NCBI GenBank assembly: GCA_902785135.1 | Contig: CACZXL010000001.1 | Coordinates: 148,950-212,949 of the forward strand | Reading direction: 5' to 3' | DNA: 64,000 bases | DNA from: an uncultured Erysipelotrichaceae bacterium | GTDB taxonomy: Bacteria; Bacillota_I; Bacilli_A; RF39; UBA660 | Notes under the pieces: generated by a model | Seen by the model: the letters and a program-made list of their open reading frames with translations, nothing else | Databases searched by the model: none | What the model was told of the DNA's origin: nothing | In this document: positions 61,410 through 64,000 of the stretch, in pieces | Numbering within the stretch: position 1 is the stretch's first letter | How the letters are laid out: the number at the start of each line of letters is the position of its first letter | Translations under genes and position numbers: made by a program

Positions 61410-62062
61410 AAATAGATAATGATTTAATAAAAAAATATGAGAAATTAGTTTATTCCATCGTTAATAAGTATTCTAATGGAGAAAATAAAGAAGATCTATT
61501 TCAGGCAGGGATGATAGGAATTCTAAATGCATCAGAAAAATATGATAGTTCTTTAAACACTCAATTCACTTCATTTGCGTATAAATATATTCTTGGAGAA
61601 ATATTAAAAACATTAAGAGAAGATAGAAACATAAGAATAAGTAGAGAGTACTTAAGTGATTATAAAAAGATAATAGTTGCTAAAGAACATATATATAAGA
61701 CATATGGGCGGACGGTTAATAATAATGAATTAAGTAAAATAATAGGCATACCAGAAGAAAGAATAAATGAAGCCTTATATTATAATGAAAAAGAAATTAG
61801 TTTAAATATGGTTATTAGTGATGATGAAAAATTATGTTTAGAGGATGTTATATATAATAAGGAAGAAATCGATGAAGCAAATATGATTGATTTATATAAT
61901 GCATTTGATACTTTATCAATTGAAGAAAAAGAATTAATATATAAAAGATATTTTCAAAACAAAACACAAAGTGAAATAGCAAAAGAAAATAATTCAACAC
62001 AAGTTAAGGTATATAGATATGAAAGAAAAATATTAGATAAATTAAAAGATAAAATGTTATAA
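61403..62062 (+). CDS. sigF: Sporulation sigma factor SigF
   Basis: 219 residues, sigma-70 family. Region 2 has EDLFQAGMIGILNASEKYD and SFAYKYILGEILKTLRED; region 3 has the AKEHIYKTYGRTVNNNELSK helix set; region 4 has QNKTQSEIAKENNSTQVKVY. About 35 residues shorter at the N-terminus than Bacillus SigF. It should direct forespore genes. Context (after spoIIAA, before spoVAC) points to SigF rather than SigG. No spoIIAB lies between it and the STAS gene. Confidence 0.88.
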   Translation: MLKIDNDLIKKYEKLVYSIVNKYSNGENKEDLFQAGMIGILNASEKYDSSLNTQFTSFAYKYILGEILKTLREDRNIRISREYLSDYKKIIVAKEHIYKTYGRTVNNNELSKIIGIPEERINEALYYNEKEISLNMVISDDEKLCLEDVIYNKEEIDEANMIDLYNAFDTLSIEEKELIYKRYFQNKTQSEIAKENNSTQVKVYRYERKILDKLKDKML

Positions 62063-62100
62063 TTTTATCTTTTTTTGTTAAGAATAATAATGGTGATTGT

Positions 62101-62541
62101 ATGACTAATAAAGAGTATAAGAAATTAACTAAAGAAATAATACCAAAGCAAACGAGTTTTAAAAAACTAATAACATCTTTTATAATAGGTGGTTTTATAG
62201 GTCTGTTAGCAGAACTATTAATAGAGTTTTATTCTTCATTTGAATCAATTAGTAAAAGTACAGCATCTAATCTAATGATGGTAACATTTATATTCTTTTC
62301 ATCATTATTTACAGTACTAGGTTTTTTTGATGAATTAGTAACAAAAGCAGGAGGAGGACTAATAATACCTATAACTGGTTTTTCACATTCTACTACAAGT
62401 AGTGCATTAGAATATAGAAAAGAAGGAATGGTTTATGGTATAGGAGCAAATATATTTAAACTATCAGGGACTGTAATATTATATGGAGTAGTATCGGCAT
62501 ATATCTTTGGAATAATAAGATATATAATTTTCGGAGGTTAG
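62101..62541 (+). CDS. spoVAC: Stage V sporulation protein AC
   Basis: 146 residues, three to four membrane helices. Family motifs: KKLITSFIIGGFIGLLAEL, LGFFDELVTKAGGG, PITGFSHSTTSSALEYRKEG. It forms a membrane channel for calcium-dipicolinate uptake and release in spores, sensing membrane tension. GGTGATTGT precedes the ATG. It begins a spoVAC-AD-AE set just after sigF, as in Bacillus, but spoVAA and spoVAB are absent. Confidence 0.95.
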   Translation: MTNKEYKKLTKEIIPKQTSFKKLITSFIIGGFIGLLAELLIEFYSSFESISKSTASNLMMVTFIFFSSLFTVLGFFDELVTKAGGGLIIPITGFSHSTTSSALEYRKEGMVYGIGANIFKLSGTVILYGVVSAYIFGIIRYIIFGG

Positions 62542-62542
62542 T

Positions 62543-63529
62543 ATGACATTAAAATTTAATAATATATATATTAATGAAAGTGCAGTAGTAGCAGGACCTT
62601 ATTTATATAATGGTCCGTTAAGTGGAAAATTTGATGATTGTTATAGTGATTTTTATGATAAGGAAAAAACTTTTGAAGATTGCGAAATAAAAGAACTAGA
62701 AAAATGTATAAAAATATTACTAAAAAAAATCTCTCTATATAATAAGGATATAGATGCCATGTTTTCATCAGATTTAACTAACCAATTATATATATCTAAT
62801 TTTGCTGCAGAAAAGTTAAAAATACCATATATTGGTATATATAATGCATGTGCTTCTTTTACTGCTGAATTAATATTAGCATCATCTCTTCTTAATAATA
62901 AGGATATAAATAATGTTATATGTACTACTTCAGGACATAATCTTACTTCTGAAAGACAATTTAGAAGCCCTGTTGAATATGGTTCTCCTAAACCGGATTA
63001 TTCAACATTCACAGTAAGTGCCGCAACTGCATGTTTGTTAACCAAAACTAAAAGTCCTATAAAAATAGAATCAGGTACTATTGGTAAAGTATATGATCTT
63101 GGAGTTAAAGATAGTTTCGATATGGGAAGTGCAATGGCCCCAGCAGCAGCTGAAACATTTTATGAACATCTTATTAATAATGATATAGATGAAAATTATT
63201 ATGATTTAATAATAACTGGAGATTTAGGAGTGTATGGAGAAGAAATATTCAAAAAGTACTGTAATGAAATATTTAATATAGATTTAAAAAACTATTATGA
63301 TTCTGCTACTAAAGTATATGATATGAATAACAAAAAAGTATTAGCAGGTGGATCAGGGCCATCATGTTTACCTTCATATGTTTTCTCTTATATTATTCCA
63401 AAAATGAAAAATAAAGAAATCAAAAGAGTATTGTTACTGGCAACAGGAGCTTTATTAAGTACCACATCTGTAAATCATAAAAAATCTATACCTTGTATTT
63501 GTCATGCAATTTGTTTGGAGGCTATATGA
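62543..63529 (+). CDS. spoVAD: Stage V sporulation protein AD
   Basis: 328 residues with a thiolase-like fold: YNACASFTAELILAS near residue 105, TSGHNLTSERQFRSPVEYG, ITGDLGVYGEE and KVLAGGSGPSCLPSYVF. In Bacillus it binds dipicolinic acid. It starts 2 bases after spoVAC, and its TGA overlaps the spoVAE ATG. The TGA here shows that TGA acts as stop in this organism. Confidence 0.95.
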   Translation: MTLKFNNIYINESAVVAGPYLYNGPLSGKFDDCYSDFYDKEKTFEDCEIKELEKCIKILLKKISLYNKDIDAMFSSDLTNQLYISNFAAEKLKIPYIGIYNACASFTAELILASSLLNNKDINNVICTTSGHNLTSERQFRSPVEYGSPKPDYSTFTVSAATACLLTKTKSPIKIESGTIGKVYDLGVKDSFDMGSAMAPAAAETFYEHLINNDIDENYYDLIITGDLGVYGEEIFKKYCNEIFNIDLKNYYDSATKVYDMNNKKVLAGGSGPSCLPSYVFSYIIPKMKNKEIKRVLLLATGALLSTTSVNHKKSIPCICHAICLEAI

Positions 63530-63876
63530 TATATATTTATTCTTTCTTATTCGCAGGTATAATTTGTTTATTGGGAGAAATATTAATGACATCTTTTAAA
63601 ATAAAACCTGGAGTAGTAACTTCCTTATTTGTATCTGTAGGTGCATTTTTAGATATATTTAATATATATGATTATTTTATTGAGAAGTGCGGTGGAGGAG
63701 CAATTGTTGTTATAACTAGCTTTGGACATTCATTAATTCATGGTGCACTTAATTCAGTAAAAACAGATGGATTTTTAGGATTAATGAGTGGAATGTTCTC
63801 TTTAACGGCATCTGGAATAACCGCTACAATAGTATTTTCTTTTATTTTTGCATTAATTTTTAGACCAAAAAACTAA
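63526..63876 (+). CDS. spoVAE: Stage V sporulation protein AE
   Basis: 116 residues from ATG 63526, set by GGAGG and the ATGA overlap with spoVAD; the longer frame starting at 63493 is not needed. Three to four membrane helices with KPGVVTSLFVSVGAFLD, EKCGGGAIVVITSFGHSL and LNSVKTDGFLGLMSG. Part of the dipicolinate channel complex. Confidence 0.93.
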   Translation: MIYIYSFLFAGIICLLGEILMTSFKIKPGVVTSLFVSVGAFLDIFNIYDYFIEKCGGGAIVVITSFGHSLIHGALNSVKTDGFLGLMSGMFSLTASGITATIVFSFIFALIFRPKN

Positions 63877-63977
63877 TTTTTTCTTTATTTTTAAAGGTAA
63901 AAATATAGTTTTTTGTTTTTTTTTGAAAAAAAATTAAAAAAATTAAAAAAAAGTGTTCTCTTTTTTTAAAAAACGTG

Positions 63978-63983
63978 TATAAT
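63978..63983 (+). promoter_or_regulatory. -10 box of a gene beyond the window
   Basis: TATAAT in GTGTATAATATAACATG, after a 70-base run of almost pure A and T. No clear -35 box. Probably serves a gene that starts outside the window. Confidence 0.35.
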
Positions 63984-64000
63984 ATAACATGTTCAAAAAG

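Overview
The window comes from a very AT-rich, spore-forming member of the Bacillota. It is most likely an uncultured gut lineage of the class Bacilli near Erysipelotrichales, Haloplasmatales or RF39-type bacteria. Four things point there. Bacillus-type gene orders are kept: recU next to a class A PBP; rodZ/ymfM, pgsA, recA, rny; dacF, spoIIAA, sigF, spoVAC, spoVAD, spoVAE. The RNase P RNA looks like the Bacillus type. A glmS ribozyme precedes glmS. A CIRCE element and a LexA box of Bacillus type are present. TGA is a real stop here (spoVAD ends in an ATGA overlap), so the genetic code looks standard. The placement is inference; no 16S gene is in the window.

Layout. 1-9.1 kb: secreted thioredoxin-like and CcdA-type redox proteins, a LysM protein with a degenerate amidase domain, tRNA-Glu and tRNA-His, a broken response regulator, a C39-like protease, a hydrolase and an MscS channel. 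9.1-16.2 kb: membrane proteins, a DUF2974 hydrolase, rubrerythrin, an HD protein, a CIRCE-controlled htpG-hsp20 operon and a frameshifted small gene. 16.3-23.2 kb: phosphoketolase, a FAD oxidoreductase, an SDR, a methionine-gamma-lyase-like enzyme and two unknown genes. 23.2-30 kb: class A PBP and recU (minus strand), a small ORF behind a Spo0A box, gpsB, rnpB, rodZ, pgsA, recA. 30-37 kb: asnB, a lone hisG behind a His-containing leader peptide and terminator, an APH-like kinase, rny, a CotS-like protein, an Nfu protein and an S1 protein. 37.1-39.9 kb: twelve tRNA genes in three groups, with a lipoprotein and a DUF368 transporter between them. 40-46 kb: a broken MvaI/BcnI-type nuclease, an Xre regulator, pepC, the glmS ribozyme with glmS, and a methyltransferase. 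46-55.7 kb: a heterodimeric ABC exporter, three unknown genes, a third CmpB-like membrane protein, AIM24, a Fic/Doc-like protein lacking its histidine, a sortase-like protein, a candidate small RNA, an unknown gene and tRNA-Gly. 55.7-64 kb: a two-component system, queH, a VanY-type peptidase and the sporulation operon.

The most interesting points are: (1) dacF-spoIIAA-sigF-spoVAC-AD-AE, in which the anti-sigma kinase gene spoIIAB is missing and the SpoIIAA-like protein has lost the DSSG phosphorylation motif; (2) a solitary hisG preceded by a leader peptide with four histidines and a four-segment attenuator-like RNA; (3) a nuclease gene with an in-frame TGA beside a tRNA cluster; (4) several pseudo-enzymes (amidase without zinc ligands, Fic protein with Gln for His, sortase-like protein without its Arg); (5) two perfect TTGTCGAA Spo0A boxes, one before the sporulation operon and one before a 37-residue ORF; (6) compact expression signals, with extended -10 promoters next to terminator T-runs and GGTGAT ribosome binding sites.
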